Of a stretch of 23,836 nt of DNA, positions 1 to 9,894 are shown one piece after another. The stretch covers positions 1 through 23,836 of the forward strand of contig CAJVPJ010000483.1 in assembly GCA_910592205.1 (NCBI GenBank), written 5' to 3'. The DNA comes from Paraglomus occultum. Lineage: Eukaryota > Glomeromycota > Glomeromycetes > Paraglomerales > Paraglomeraceae. The notes under the pieces were generated by a model that was given only the letters and a program-made list of their open reading frames with translations, ran no database searches and was not told the DNA's origin. Position 1 is the stretch's first letter. Every line of letters starts with the position of its first letter. The position numbers were made by a program, and so were the translations under genes.

Positions 1-20
1 CTTGGGAATAAGACTTGGCG

Positions 21-67
21 TGCATATATGGAGGGTGTGCATATATGGAGGGTGCATATATGGAGGG
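21..67. repeat. three-copy minisatellite, 15-17 bp unit
   Basis: Three consecutive copies of a TGCATATATGGAGGG unit start at 21, 38 and 53. The first copy carries an extra TG. Copies are otherwise identical. No gene overlaps it. Confidence 0.9.
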
Positions 68-363
68 TAGACTGTAGAAGGATCCCCTCATAATCACGCG
101 AGTTGTTCATAAATAAAAATCGTTAACGAAGAAAATAACCGTAATTGATATTGTTATAAGTTTATTTCCTAAATTGACGAAATAACCGCTCAAGTAATAA
201 ATTATTCCTTCTCCATCGCGGAGAGCTTCTTAAAGTTCTTTGAATGAAGAAACAACTAACTTAAATACTTTGTTCACGTGATGTGACTAAAAAGGTGGAA
301 ATCTACATATATCGTTAATATATCTGTTGCTATAGTCAAAATGTGACTACATGGGGTTGTGAC

Positions 364-373
364 TATATAAAAG
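364..373 (+). promoter_or_regulatory. TATA box of PGS1
   Basis: TATATAAAAG matches the eukaryotic TATA consensus exactly and lies about 180 bp before the PGS1 start codon. Transcription from it would leave a leader of about 150 nt that includes the two upstream ORFs at 469-532. Confidence 0.6.
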
Positions 374-468
374 CTGCTTATAAAGGTATGTCTGTAGTTT
401 AAAACTTTGGTGAACCAATCATATATTGTTCACACAAAAATTGACAGGTTTCTCGTTGTCAAATACAA

Positions 469-532
469 ATGACGACAATTAATCTCTTGATAGAACATGA
501 CTGATCAGACGTTGCTTTCTCTAATGTATTAA
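469..532 (+). promoter_or_regulatory. two overlapping upstream ORFs in the PGS1 leader
   Basis: Between the TATA box and the PGS1 ATG there are two ATGs, each opening an 11-codon ORF: 469-504 and 497-532. Both end before 551. They overlap in different frames. If they are in the mature mRNA they could lower or condition translation of PGS1. The last stop (530-532) is also in frame with the PGS1 ATG, so 551 is the first usable start. Confidence 0.4.
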
Positions 533-550
533 TCATCAGGTTTTCCAAGG

Positions 551-2549
551 ATGTTGAATATATGCAAAGAATCGAGTTACTCACGAATGCTGGATTCAAT
601 TTTGAAGACAATTAGATATGACTCTTATTATCTCAGAAGACATTATCAACGAGCGAAATTTTTACCACGCTTATTGTACAGAACACGAACTTTAGCTGCA
701 CATACACTGGCTAATAATAATCCTGATAATCGTAACTTATGGCAAGAAAAGCTTTTCAATGATTTCATACCACTTTGTGATTTAGCACCTGCATTCTATG
801 CAAATGGCGAACAAATTACTCTTTTGAACGAACCGAAGATTTTCTACAACGAGCTGAAGGTATTTGACCATGAAAATGAACTGCATTTGGGTCATCCGCC
901 TGACACTTAAGATAAGAAACTTTATTATCGGTGGACGAATAGAAATCTTTCCTCTTGGCGAAGAAAAGGATTTTATTAGCTGCATTGTACATTGGATCAA
1001 ATGAACACGAACTTGTGAGTGCTGTTACGACGCGTTACGGAGACCTGATGATAATATTGACAAGTTTTAACGTTTTGTAACACCAGTTTGCTACTATTCG
1101 GGAAGCGCTTGAGACGTCAGCAAATCTTCAAGTTCATATACTGGTTGACTATCTCCGTTCTACTCGACCCGGTCCGAATGGTATACAGGATACCACGGCA
1201 CATTCGTTGTTTCCACTAGTTAGAGATTTCCCTGACAGAATAGTAGTATCGATGTATCATACGCCTGACTTAGCAGGATTATTGAAAAAAACACTCCCTT
1301 CGCGGTTCAACGAAAGCATTGGATTGATGCACATTAAAGCATTTGTATTTGATGATGATATTATCTTGAGTGGGTGAGTTGGATGAAGATGGTCATGTCC
1401 TAACTAAGAACGCTTATCTCAAACGTTTAAATTTATCTAGAGCAAACTTATCGCGCAATTACTTCACCAATCGCCAAGATCGATATGTAATATTCAAGAA
1501 CTTACCGTGTCTAGCTGATTATTTTGCAGATTTACTCCGAACAATTGAATACTTTTCATACAAACTTCAACCGGCGGATGATTCAACATTCGCGCTAGAG
1601 ACCCCCAAGGCGAATGATCCAATAAGTCAAAACACTTTGTTTAGATCAAATGCTAACCTTGCAATGACAGAGTTTATTCAGCGCTGGATGAAGAAGTCAA
1701 AGGATGGTGATCTTAAACCCTTGGACGAAATCCCAGTCGATACAGTCATATTTCCTGCAATTCAAATGGGTCCACTGAGAATCAGACAAGATGAAAAGGC
1801 TTTCTTAAACGTTCTCGATGTAGTTCATCGGCAGGGATGCTTGCGTGCTAGAGAAAGCAGTTTATGGACAGTTGTATTCACATCGGGTTATTTTAATATC
1901 TCTCGGAAATACAGGCATAAGATTTTAAACTCTGATGCAAAGTTTGAAATAATTACTGCATCACCCGAGGCAAGTTACAGAAATTTTAAGTTGGATCTTT
2001 GTGCAAGTCCCGAAAAGCTGTCGATCTCAATATCTTCTATTGCAGGCCAATGGATTTTTCAACTCGGATGGTATATCAAAATATGTTCCCCACGCGTACG
2101 CTCTATTAGAAAGGCAATTTTATAACGAAATAGTGAGAACAAAGAAACGCGATCTAATTAAAATCAGTGAATACAAACGCCCTGAATGGACTTATCATGC
2201 AAAGGGACTGTGGATTTATATGAGTGATAATCGATATCCTTGTGTAACTTTTATCGGATCGCCAAATTACGGGGACAGGTCAACAGAAAGGGACCTTGAA
2301 GCTGAAGTGATTCTGTTAACTAGAAACGAGAACTTACGGAAAGCGGTTGATAAGGCAGGCATCAAACAGTTTGTGTCACAGTTATATCTTAGCGCACTAT
2401 ATAATTATGAATCAAATTGTTATTTATAGGAAGTACGCAATTTGCAAAAATACTCAAAGCCAGTGACAGATGCAACGTTCGACTCAGAAAGACGTAGAGT
2501 ACCATATCTTGTACGACTAGCGACTGCGTTCATTAAAACGATGCTTTAG
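551..2549 (+). CDS. PGS1: CDP-diacylglycerol-glycerol-3-phosphate 3-phosphatidyltransferase (phosphatidylglycerophosphate synthase)
   Basis: Six exons: 551-859, 943-1014, 1087-1373, 1441-1969, 2046-2354, 2430-2549. They join to a 541-residue protein with phase kept at every junction. The enzyme makes phosphatidylglycerophosphate from CDP-diacylglycerol and glycerol-3-phosphate, the first committed step to cardiolipin in mitochondria. It belongs to the phospholipase D superfamily. The first HKD motif is H209-x-K211-x4-D216-x6-G223-x-N225, completed only after removal of the 1374-1440 intron. The second is H450-x-K452 with G470-S-x-N473. The segment LLAKKRILLAALYIG and the TASPEANGFF core are also typical of the family. 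The N-terminus is basic and could be a mitochondrial presequence. Introns 1970-2045 and 2355-2429 appear to start with GC. For the last one a GT donor at 2373 also keeps frame, adding six residues. It converges on the small heat-shock gene, 98 bp away. Confidence 0.9.
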
Positions 2550-2647
2550 AATTATTTTGCAACCGTTTACAAGTTCTAAACAAGACAAAATACGAAAGGA
2601 GTCGGCTGAATTGATTATCGTAAGTTGGAACGATTATAAAGCTTATG

Positions 2648-3506
2648 CTATTGGACATCAATTTTTCTAACAATGGGCTTTGCTCCATCACGTCTCGGAA
2701 TCTAATTATCAAATAAATCCTTGTAATTACGTCAACAGCAGCAGATCGACAGAAGATTATTATACTTACTCTAAGTTCTAAAAGTCCGTCCTCAAATTTC
2801 GTTGCAACCTTATCAATATCAACACCACGAGGTATGGGTAACCGACGCGTAAAGCTACCACATCTACGTTCCCGAATCCATCCTGAAGCCGTTTCGTAAT
2901 CTTTGTTCTCAGCACCATGGCCGGAAATGGTTAACATATCTCCCAGTAATTCAACTGCAATCGAAACCAGCTTGATAAATGATTTGATAAATTGCGCGAT
3001 GTGTGAACGGACTATCAATATTACCTTTGATATTTTCCTTGGGAATACCGGGAAGTTCGGCTATTACAGGTATTATGAGCCAAAGTGAGAGTTATATGAA
3101 GTAAAATACATGTAGTACGTACATACCATGCACAACAACTTCTTTTCCTGCATCGGTTACTGAGAATCATCATAGTGTAAGCCATAGCACATAAAAATAC
3201 TATCTGCTGTCTAATTGATTATTTACCGTCCACAACCGGAAAGGCTTCGATGTTCTTGATATCATTAAACACTCTACCCAGCGATCGATCCATGTCTCTT
3301 ACCATCTTATTCCATTCAGTCATCCAATACGGATCATAGTCAATCAGGTTCGTGTCAGTTGTTCTCGTGCTTCCGATATCTCTGAAACTGCTAGGCTCCC
3401 ATATCGCAAAGATGATTTTCGCGGACAGAGCACAAAGAAAGATTAAAGATGAAATTCGAAGAACGTTGTCCAAGTTTAGGTGGAAGTAGTTAAGAAAGGA
3501 ATACAT
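2648..3506 (-). CDS. small heat-shock protein, Hsp20/alpha-crystallin family
   Basis: Five exons on the minus strand: 3506-3227, 3159-3127, 3060-3025, 2954-2770, 2701-2648. They join in phase to 195 residues. The alpha-crystallin domain is clear across the junctions: EAFPVVDVTDAGKEVVVHAE, then ELPGIPKENIKVELLGDMLT, then the C-terminal DGLLELRIPRRDGAKPIVRK. These proteins are ATP-independent holdases that bind unfolding clients as oligomers. The start is uncertain. The first in-frame ATG after the predicted TATA box is 3506; this gives an unusual N-terminal extension with a hydrophobic stretch (about residues 20-38). A later ATG at 3323 would give 134 residues and a more ordinary cytosolic small Hsp. 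The three internal introns are 66-72 nt. Confidence 0.88.
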
Positions 3507-3573
3507 ATTGGTTGAGCAGAAAGAGAACAGAACGAGGCATATGGAATACGCCCACAATATTAACGAATCTATA

Positions 3574-3606
3574 ATTATATAACATATGAAACAATTGTGA
3601 CGTCAC
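3574..3606 (-). promoter_or_regulatory. TATA box and CRE palindrome upstream of the small Hsp gene
   Basis: On the minus strand TATATAAT lies at 3581-3574, about 70 bp before the ATG at 3506. Directly upstream is a perfect palindrome GTGACGTCAC at 3597-3606, containing the full cAMP-response-element core TGACGTCA bound by ATF/CREB-type bZIP factors. No good heat-shock element was found nearby by eye. Confidence 0.55.
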
Positions 3607-3866
3607 ATAGTGTATTAGTCCAAAAGTTATAACAGCTAAGCTGAATATTTATTAAGGAAACGGTTTGTCAATTGAGATGATCATTGTATTGTGAATCATC
3701 AATTATGTAATGGGTGTTGGTAAATTAGCTTCTCTGATATGTAGGGCCACTTTTTCAAAACAAGCTATTAATTGCTTCGTCTTTCGATTAGCAACCGTCA
3801 TTTACAGACTACACAGGAAAATCCACTGGTTTGTGCTCCAAAACCACGTTGATGTATGACATTCAT

Positions 3867-4300
3867 TCAAAGTTGGGTTTTCCGGAAGAAGCTTTTGGGT
3901 AGTTTGAATAATGTTTGAGCTAATAGTTTCGTCTCATCGGCTTTGTATTGGAGCTTTTCTATTTTGGCAATAACTAATACTTCCTCAGTAAAGTCAACTC
4001 TTTTATTGGCTCGTTCATCTTCAGTTGGTTTCGGCATTATTTTGTTTGACCCTTCAATCCGTTGTCTAGTTCATCCGTGAGTTTATTGACTTCGCTTTGT
4101 GGGAACTCGATAGCCTCAATAACCCAAGTAGCCCTTTACACTTGTATTTCCATGCTTCAATCAGGACTTAGAAAAGTCACGCGTGATAAACATTCGTTTT
4201 TATTTTTTTGCCTGACAACCTATTTCGTCTCGGTGATGATGTGTTATCAATCCTTCATCCAACCACAACTGTTACTATGCAGATGTTATAATACTGTAAC
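3867..4300 (-). CDS. unassigned coding-like region, exon structure unresolved
   Basis: The minus strand has an ATG-started ORF of 56 codons at 4037-3867. It is lysine- and glutamate-rich and helix-prone (it contains IAKIEKLQYKADETKLLAQT). Just upstream, in another frame, an open stretch reads VIEAIEFPQSEVNKLTDELD. The two can be joined in phase by a 53-nt intron with a GTCAAA donor ending at an AG before TTGACTTTACTG; the result would look like a coiled coil. Further upstream, around 4230-4280, another open stretch reads LWLDEGLITHHHRDEI. I do not recognise the family. It could be a small multi-exon gene or a decayed one. The flanks 3607-3866 and 4301-4546 hold nothing else I can support. Confidence 0.3.
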
Positions 4301-4482
4301 ATAGAGGGTATAATTCAAATTTTCATTACGACAATCAACTGTCTAAGTCAATTTCGCTGATATAATACAAGATATCGTCGAACTTAATCGATAGTGTAAA
4401 TACATAGCAAGACTAGAGCTTCCACAAGTCCAACATAACTTTCTTCGCGTCTTAGCATTTACTGAATGCTTACGTCATTGTA

Positions 4483-4499
4483 GGTTTGTTGTACAAACC
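4483..4499. repeat. short perfect inverted repeat upstream of MED17
   Basis: GGTTTGT, a 3-nt spacer and ACAAACC form a perfect 7-bp inverted repeat ending 47 bp before the MED17 ATG. It could be a protein-binding palindrome or chance. Confidence 0.4.
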
Positions 4500-4546
4500 C
4501 TCCATAAATCGAACTTCACGAAAGCAAAGGACTTGATAAAGTAGGG

Positions 4547-7500
4547 ATGAATGAACCACTGATCAAGTCCCTGCGAGTTTCTCTAGAACCGCGTCTTGAG
4601 GCTGCCTCACTTGATGTCTCTGATCAAGGGGTCGAGAGATATGCTCCGTATGTGCCACCTTGTATCCAAGTGTTCAATATTCCTAAGCCTAATTGATAAT
4701 TCTCACAACCGGATAATTCACCAACCTGATCATTATTCACTAGTAAACAGACACCAAAAGACAAACTTGCACGGCAGATCCCAAAAGTGTGGGAAGAACG
4801 CCACTTCCCTACACTGACACTAGACTCTCTTGGCACAGCAGCAGCTGACACAACTGATCAAGCAGAAAAGAAGGAGGAAGAGAAAGCACTTGGGCCGAAA
4901 CGTCATGATGAATTAGTACTTATGAGACACCATATAATAAATGCTGTCGGGTTTGTATATCAGTATTTATTGCTTACAAAATTTACTTAAACTGTTAAAT
5001 GCTTTCGATTCTATAACCTGTAATGATTTGATTTGCAGAGAATCGTCTAATGAGATGGGAGTTGGAATAGGTCTGCTGAACGCTATATTAGCAAGCGTTA
5101 ACCAAAATTTCAATCCTACAACTCCGCTACCAGTCGCAGCAGGAACAATTGATTATCGTTATCAAAATCCACCAAAACCAAATAAAGTTGCTCGGGTGCA
5201 GAATGTCAAACTGATATTAGGATCAAAGAGAAAGGTATTCTCCATGAAACTTGGGTATGAGGATGTTAACTTAAAGATTTGGATCGAAAAGATTCATTTC
5301 ATATACAGTGTTGGAAGGCAATGTCTGAATAAGTAGTACTCAAATGTTGCTAATTTTCAGCTTTTACCTTGCTCGGTTCTAGCAATTACGTGGAGCAGCT
5401 GACATGCTATTATCCAGAGCAGAGAATCTTAATGTTGTTGTAGATAATGAACGTACATTCTGGTCAGAAGCGTTATTGTTAAGGCAGAATAATTGGTGCA
5501 TGGGTGCTGGACTTGCTGGAAAGCAGATATCTGTAAATTATGGGTACCATAATGGTAACTATATGCCATATTTATTCCATGAGCATGAAATTCCTTCGTT
5601 GCCTCAAAGAAATGTATGATTAGACTAGATATACTTAGACTGCTTCCTTAACAATCCATGCGTATAATTTCCACATACTTTCACAGCTGGTTCACTATAT
5701 GAAAATCCAGTATTTGCCCAGATACTTAGAACGCCCGGGAGGAAACAAATCGTGTTATCATTGCCGCAAAAACCAAGGAAAATTGTAAAAGTACGACTAG
5801 AGCGAAGGTATGAACACTCTCCCTTCAGAGGAGAGACTGACGCTATTCAAGTGAATTCCTGTAAGCTATTTTACATCGTTAACATGTAAGGCATTTGCAT
5901 ATATGAAATTGTATATATAAGACCAACCATATATAATTTCTGAATCAGCATTCAAGAATAACGCGCCTTCTGGATTAGAAATCCATGAACAACTCCTTGC
6001 TGCTCAGTCTGCAATATTCGAAGCCGAGCTGTTTGACCAGGTTTGTTTTAATTATGGTAAATATGTTCTACAACAAGCCACTATCATCAGATAATTGATG
6101 GAAATGGAAATATTCATGGAAACCGATTAGAACTTAAAGTGAATATGTTATCTGTCAAATATTTGGCCTTTGAGTATGCAAAACAAGTCATCTCCCCTTT
6201 CCCAAAAGAATTTCCGTATTGCTTCAATATCTAATAATCACTAATCACTTGAGAAAGTTGCGTAATGTTAAGGTATTAATTTGTCGCTCCCAACAAAACT
6301 CAGATAAGTCAGGAAGCAGGGACGTTGGCAGGCTCAAAAATGATAGAAAATGAAATTTCAATTCCTGTATATGATAATATCGATTTGATCATCGAACGGG
6401 TAGGTCGTCATAAAGTTCGCAAATTTAATAGACCTTTACGCAAGATTCACAAAGTAATTGCCACCATTATTCTCTTTCTCAGGCTAGCTTAGTCACGGAT
6501 GAAAGTCATCAAATAGAACAGCCGATATCTCCAATGCAGGATATACCACGTGTGGAAGAATCATCTACGTGTTCGATTTTAAAACTGGCTATGGATCTGT
6601 TATTGAGACGACACCATCGACGAAATATTGAGAAACAGCAAAGACGCGTCTTAAGTGGTTGGAAAGACAGGTAGGTTATGAGTGCTTCACATTATTTAAG
6701 AACGATCTACTTTTCATGCCTGCTGCATGCTGACCTCTTATTATTTGCCAATCCGCTCAATAGCCCAAGTACCGAATCCCCATCATCAAACGATCAATAT
6801 AGGGCCAAGGATCGCAACCCATCTCCATCCATGACCGGACAAGTTCTCTCACAACCACTTCATTTACTTAAGTATTACTTCTTCTGCACGAGTGTACGCG
6901 AAATTATAACAAACACCACAAAGCCTCTACGGAATGGAGGGTTTCCAGCGGAGATACATTGTCTCACTAGCTTAACTGGCGGTGCAGTGTTTGTTGATGA
7001 TATTTTGAAGAAGACCGGAGAACTGATTGGTGCGAAAGTGTCTGATGAAAGCGGGCGGAGAAGAGGTCTGGAGAAGGAAAGGAGAAAGGATAGTAAAGAG
7101 GAACTGTTTGTTGGAACGTATATCATTACAGTTGATCACAGGTTACTGTCTACACAAATTTATTGCTCCTCTCTAAAATTATAACGCTTAATGTAGACAC
7201 ACAAATATTATCGGCTAAAGATATCGCGTTTTTTGCTTTTGCAATTTTCCTTTTTTTCATTATAGATACAGCCTTCGTTTTATGCTCGAGTCACCCTCAA
7301 CGGTAGTGATCCATCTTCCGCATGCCACCCTTCGAACGCGTGAATTGAATGAATTTTCCGTGTTCCTTTCCCGCGAGTTTAGACATTTGCTGCTAAAAAT
7401 AGTCTATCGGGAACTGACTCAGTTGGCTATCGCTGGTAGCGTGTGGGAAGGGGACTGGGTAGTGGATAGAGCAGCATTGATTATTTCGAGACATATTCCC

Positions 7501-7886
7501 ATTACACCAGTCACAATTGAACATATGCCCAAAAGAGACAAGAACAGTATTTGGAGGCGCCCTATGTGAGTATATCAAGACGAGTAACTGATCTGATTGG
7601 CACGTTTTTTTAGTGTGCTGCTCGTCGAAAGTTGCATACATGACATTTTCTGTTAAACAAAAAATTTTTCCCCCTATATTTTGCTGACAGAGAAATCACA
7701 ATAAGCCATGATAGTAGCTGTAGCAGGCTAGTGCTGCGCATCACATCATTAGGGGCACCAAGAACGCTAGGATGGAATCCTGTATGTCACGAGTTGGTCG
7801 TTGGAAGTCATGAAAATATTTTTGGAAACAGCGGAAAGACGAACTTTGGTGCTAGGGTGAGAGATTTCCTGATAGGAATAAAATAG
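4547..7886 (+). CDS. MED17: Mediator of RNA polymerase II transcription subunit 17
   Basis: Eleven exons: 4547-4669, 4751-4950, 5039-5234, 5383-5554, 5687-5860, 5949-6040, 6304-6399, 6483-6670, 6764-7141, 7266-7565, 7691-7886. They join in phase to 704 residues, close to the usual size. MED17 (yeast Srb4) is the architectural scaffold of the Mediator head, linking activators to RNA polymerase II. Family features seen: an N-terminal WEERHF segment; the conserved middle block ERTFWSEALLLRQNNWCM; SVNYGY followed by AGSLYENPVFAQIL; a block LFDQISQEAGTLAGSKMIEN; and C-terminal YSLRFMLESPSTVVIHLPHA. Introns are 81-263 nt. The longest (6041-6303) contains a possible cassette exon. The middle of exon 9 has a low-complexity Lys/Glu/Arg stretch. 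The gene converges on the enoyl-CoA hydratase, 221 bp away. The last residues are less certain because a donor-like GTGAG lies in the final exon. Confidence 0.85.
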
Positions 7887-8107
7887 ATATGAATAAAAAA
7901 ACAATCATAATGTGCTGAACCTATTCGTTAATTAGGTAACCCCCTTTTATTTTGAGTGTCATTCACTAATGGTTGATACGTCAATTAACAGTCGACTGCG
8001 CTATAGAAGACTATGAGAACGCTGAAAGTTCTATTGTCATTTAGACGTTATTTCAACCAATACAGTCGAATTTACATATATTCTATTCTATTAGCTCAGG
8101 ATATCGA

Positions 8108-9480
8108 CTAAGTGTTGGTCCATTTTGGTGCGCGTTTTTCGACAAATGCGTTCATGCCTTCTTTTTTGTCGTTCTATGAGAAATAGGAATTATTAATGAG
8201 TTTCACTTAACTATTGTCATGATAATAAACAAGATGTTCTCTTACCAATGCAAACAACGCTTGGAACAACCGTCTCTCGAAATGCATGCCCTCCTTCAAT
8301 GACAATTCATAGGCTGAAACAAACGCGCGAATGAATGTCAATTTCAACGTATAATTATCATAATTTAAGTTTGAAAGATTTACCAGAGTTGACTGCCTCT
8401 TTACAAGCCTGAATAGCAGGCTGCGAGAATCCTGCAATTTCTTCGGCAAGTTTAATGGCCTCCCCTAACAGTTGATCTTTTGGGAAGATTTTACTCACAA
8501 GACCCCACTTTTCCGCTTCTTGAGCAGTAAAAGGTCTGCCAGAGAGAGCGTATTCCATTGCTTTGGATTTACCTACAGCTCTGGTCAATCGTTGCGTACC
8601 CCCAGCACCTGTGTGTAAGATCAACATGAATATCATCTTTGTTTAGTAAACAACGTTATACGTCGTCAACTATAGAATTACAGCACCTGGTATAACTCCA
8701 AGTTTGATTTCAGGTTGACCAAAGATTGCACCATCTCCGGCATAGATAATGTCGCAACTCATGGCCAATTCACACCCGCCACCAAGCTACAAAGGCAATT
8801 GCGACTTAGGCGTGCGTCGAAAAAAAGCGTCTGCCCGAGTTTAGGTAAAATCACTTACTGCATAACCATTAACAGCAGCGATAGTAGGCTTTTTAATGTC
8901 ATTAATCCTTCCCCAGTGACCAAGAAAGTTCGTTTTATAGACTTCGGCAAAGGTCTTGTCTCTCATTTCCTTGATATCTGCCCCAGCTTTTTATTTATCA
9001 GTATCGATTCAGTCAGTACAAGTCTGACTTTTCTGGTCAACAAGACACTCATTCGATCCAACCCTCTAAACAGCAATGCACTCGCAGCCAAGTTTACCAG
9101 CAAATGCCTTCTCACTGCCAGTAATGACAATAGCACCAATCTCGGAATCACTGTCATATGTTTCCAAAGCATCATTGACTTCATGAAACAATTCACTAGA
9201 CAATGCATTTAATTCCTTTTTTCTGTTGAGTGTAATCAAACCAACTTTGCCACGAGTTTCGACCAAGATGGTGTTATACGACTTTGATTCTTTCGTGGCG
9301 TTATCTAATGGATAAAACGTTAATTATTTGCATCGTTGTCGTTTGAGTGAAATAATCAGTTGCAGTTCTCATAAAACAAAAATCCTGTATCTTACTTCTT
9401 ACTGTAAAAGAAGTACTGAATCTAGCAACAGGAACATATGATGACTTCCGAGACAGCGGCCGGACGAGCGATGCAAACAT
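8108..9480 (-). CDS. ECHS1: mitochondrial enoyl-CoA hydratase, short chain
   Basis: Seven exons on the minus strand: 9480-9396, 9304-9098, 8986-8859, 8786-8687, 8608-8384, 8313-8246, 8173-8108. They join in phase to 292 residues, the usual length. The enzyme hydrates trans-2-enoyl-CoA to L-3-hydroxyacyl-CoA in mitochondrial beta-oxidation. The N-terminus ([20 protein letters not shown]) is basic and lacks acidic residues, as expected for a matrix targeting peptide. The crotonase core is intact: [10 protein letters not shown] for the oxyanion/CoA region, [11 protein letters not shown] with the catalytic Glu at about 146, and [20 protein letters not shown] with the second catalytic Glu at about 166. 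The C-terminal [10 protein letters not shown] and [14 protein letters not shown] trimerisation/CoA-lid helices are present. At intron 4 the bases GGTGCTG occur at both splice junctions; the chosen junction is the one that keeps PGAGGTQ. Confidence 0.93.
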
Positions 9481-9894
9481 TATTATTATAATTATTGGCG
9501 AACGCTGAAACTAATGCTTCGGCAGAGACACTTGTTAAAATTGAAATTAATGTCTCATTGTATTGAACCGTCAATTGATTATCGGCACATGATTATTCTC
9601 AAACGTTACACAAACATCGAAATTTTATGTTTTACGCGTAGCCTCGTTAATATTAAGGGTCTTACACCGTTGAATTTACAAAAGTTTATTTTATTACTAC
9701 AAAAATATCTGGCAGGGTATAATCACCAATATCGCCAAAATTTAACCTATTTAGTAATTTGGTATTTGTTTGATATTGACAAATGTCTATAATTCGCTCT
9801 CTAGTAGGATAAAAACAACGCTAAACTCTTATACTCCTCTATAAATTATTAATCTTAACTTACTCAGGTCATGTCTACCACTACTTTTGTGGAT
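9481..9894. other. intergenic, AT-rich
   Basis: Promoter side of the enoyl-CoA hydratase and 3' side of the M20 hydrolase. Open frames here are AT-rich with no family signal. I see no RNA gene or repeat. Confidence 0.6.

Larger units (their letters stand above)
1..550. other. upstream region of PGS1, no confident gene
   Basis: Apart from the minisatellite, the TATA box and two short upstream ORFs, this stretch is AT-rich and shows no convincing exon on either strand. A minus-strand open frame around 110-230 is AT-rich and unsupported. The left part could be the 3' flank of a gene outside the window. Confidence 0.5.

Noticed and set aside
4062-4304. An 80-codon plus-strand open frame rich in Ser, Leu and Cys
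   Set aside because: The minus strand reads as more protein-like in the same place, and the plus frame has no family signal or promoter.
5361-5382. Alternative MED17 acceptor after TTTTCAG at 5360
   Set aside because: Using it puts a TGA in frame within about 40 bases, whereas the acceptor at 5382 gives the conserved block that follows.
5808-5948. An intron starting at GTATGA (5808) in MED17
   Set aside because: No acceptor restores the frame. Reading through to the GTAAGC donor at 5861 keeps phase with the next exon.
6678-7184. A long plus-strand open frame that could be read as an independent gene
   Set aside because: Its body is MED17 exon 9 (6764-7141). The part before 6764 is intron and the part after 7141 runs into the next intron; phase and family conservation support the spliced reading.
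8715-9212. A 165-codon plus-strand open frame
   Set aside because: It is antisense to exons 2-4 of the enoyl-CoA hydratase, whose conserved protein and splice sites are clear on the minus strand.
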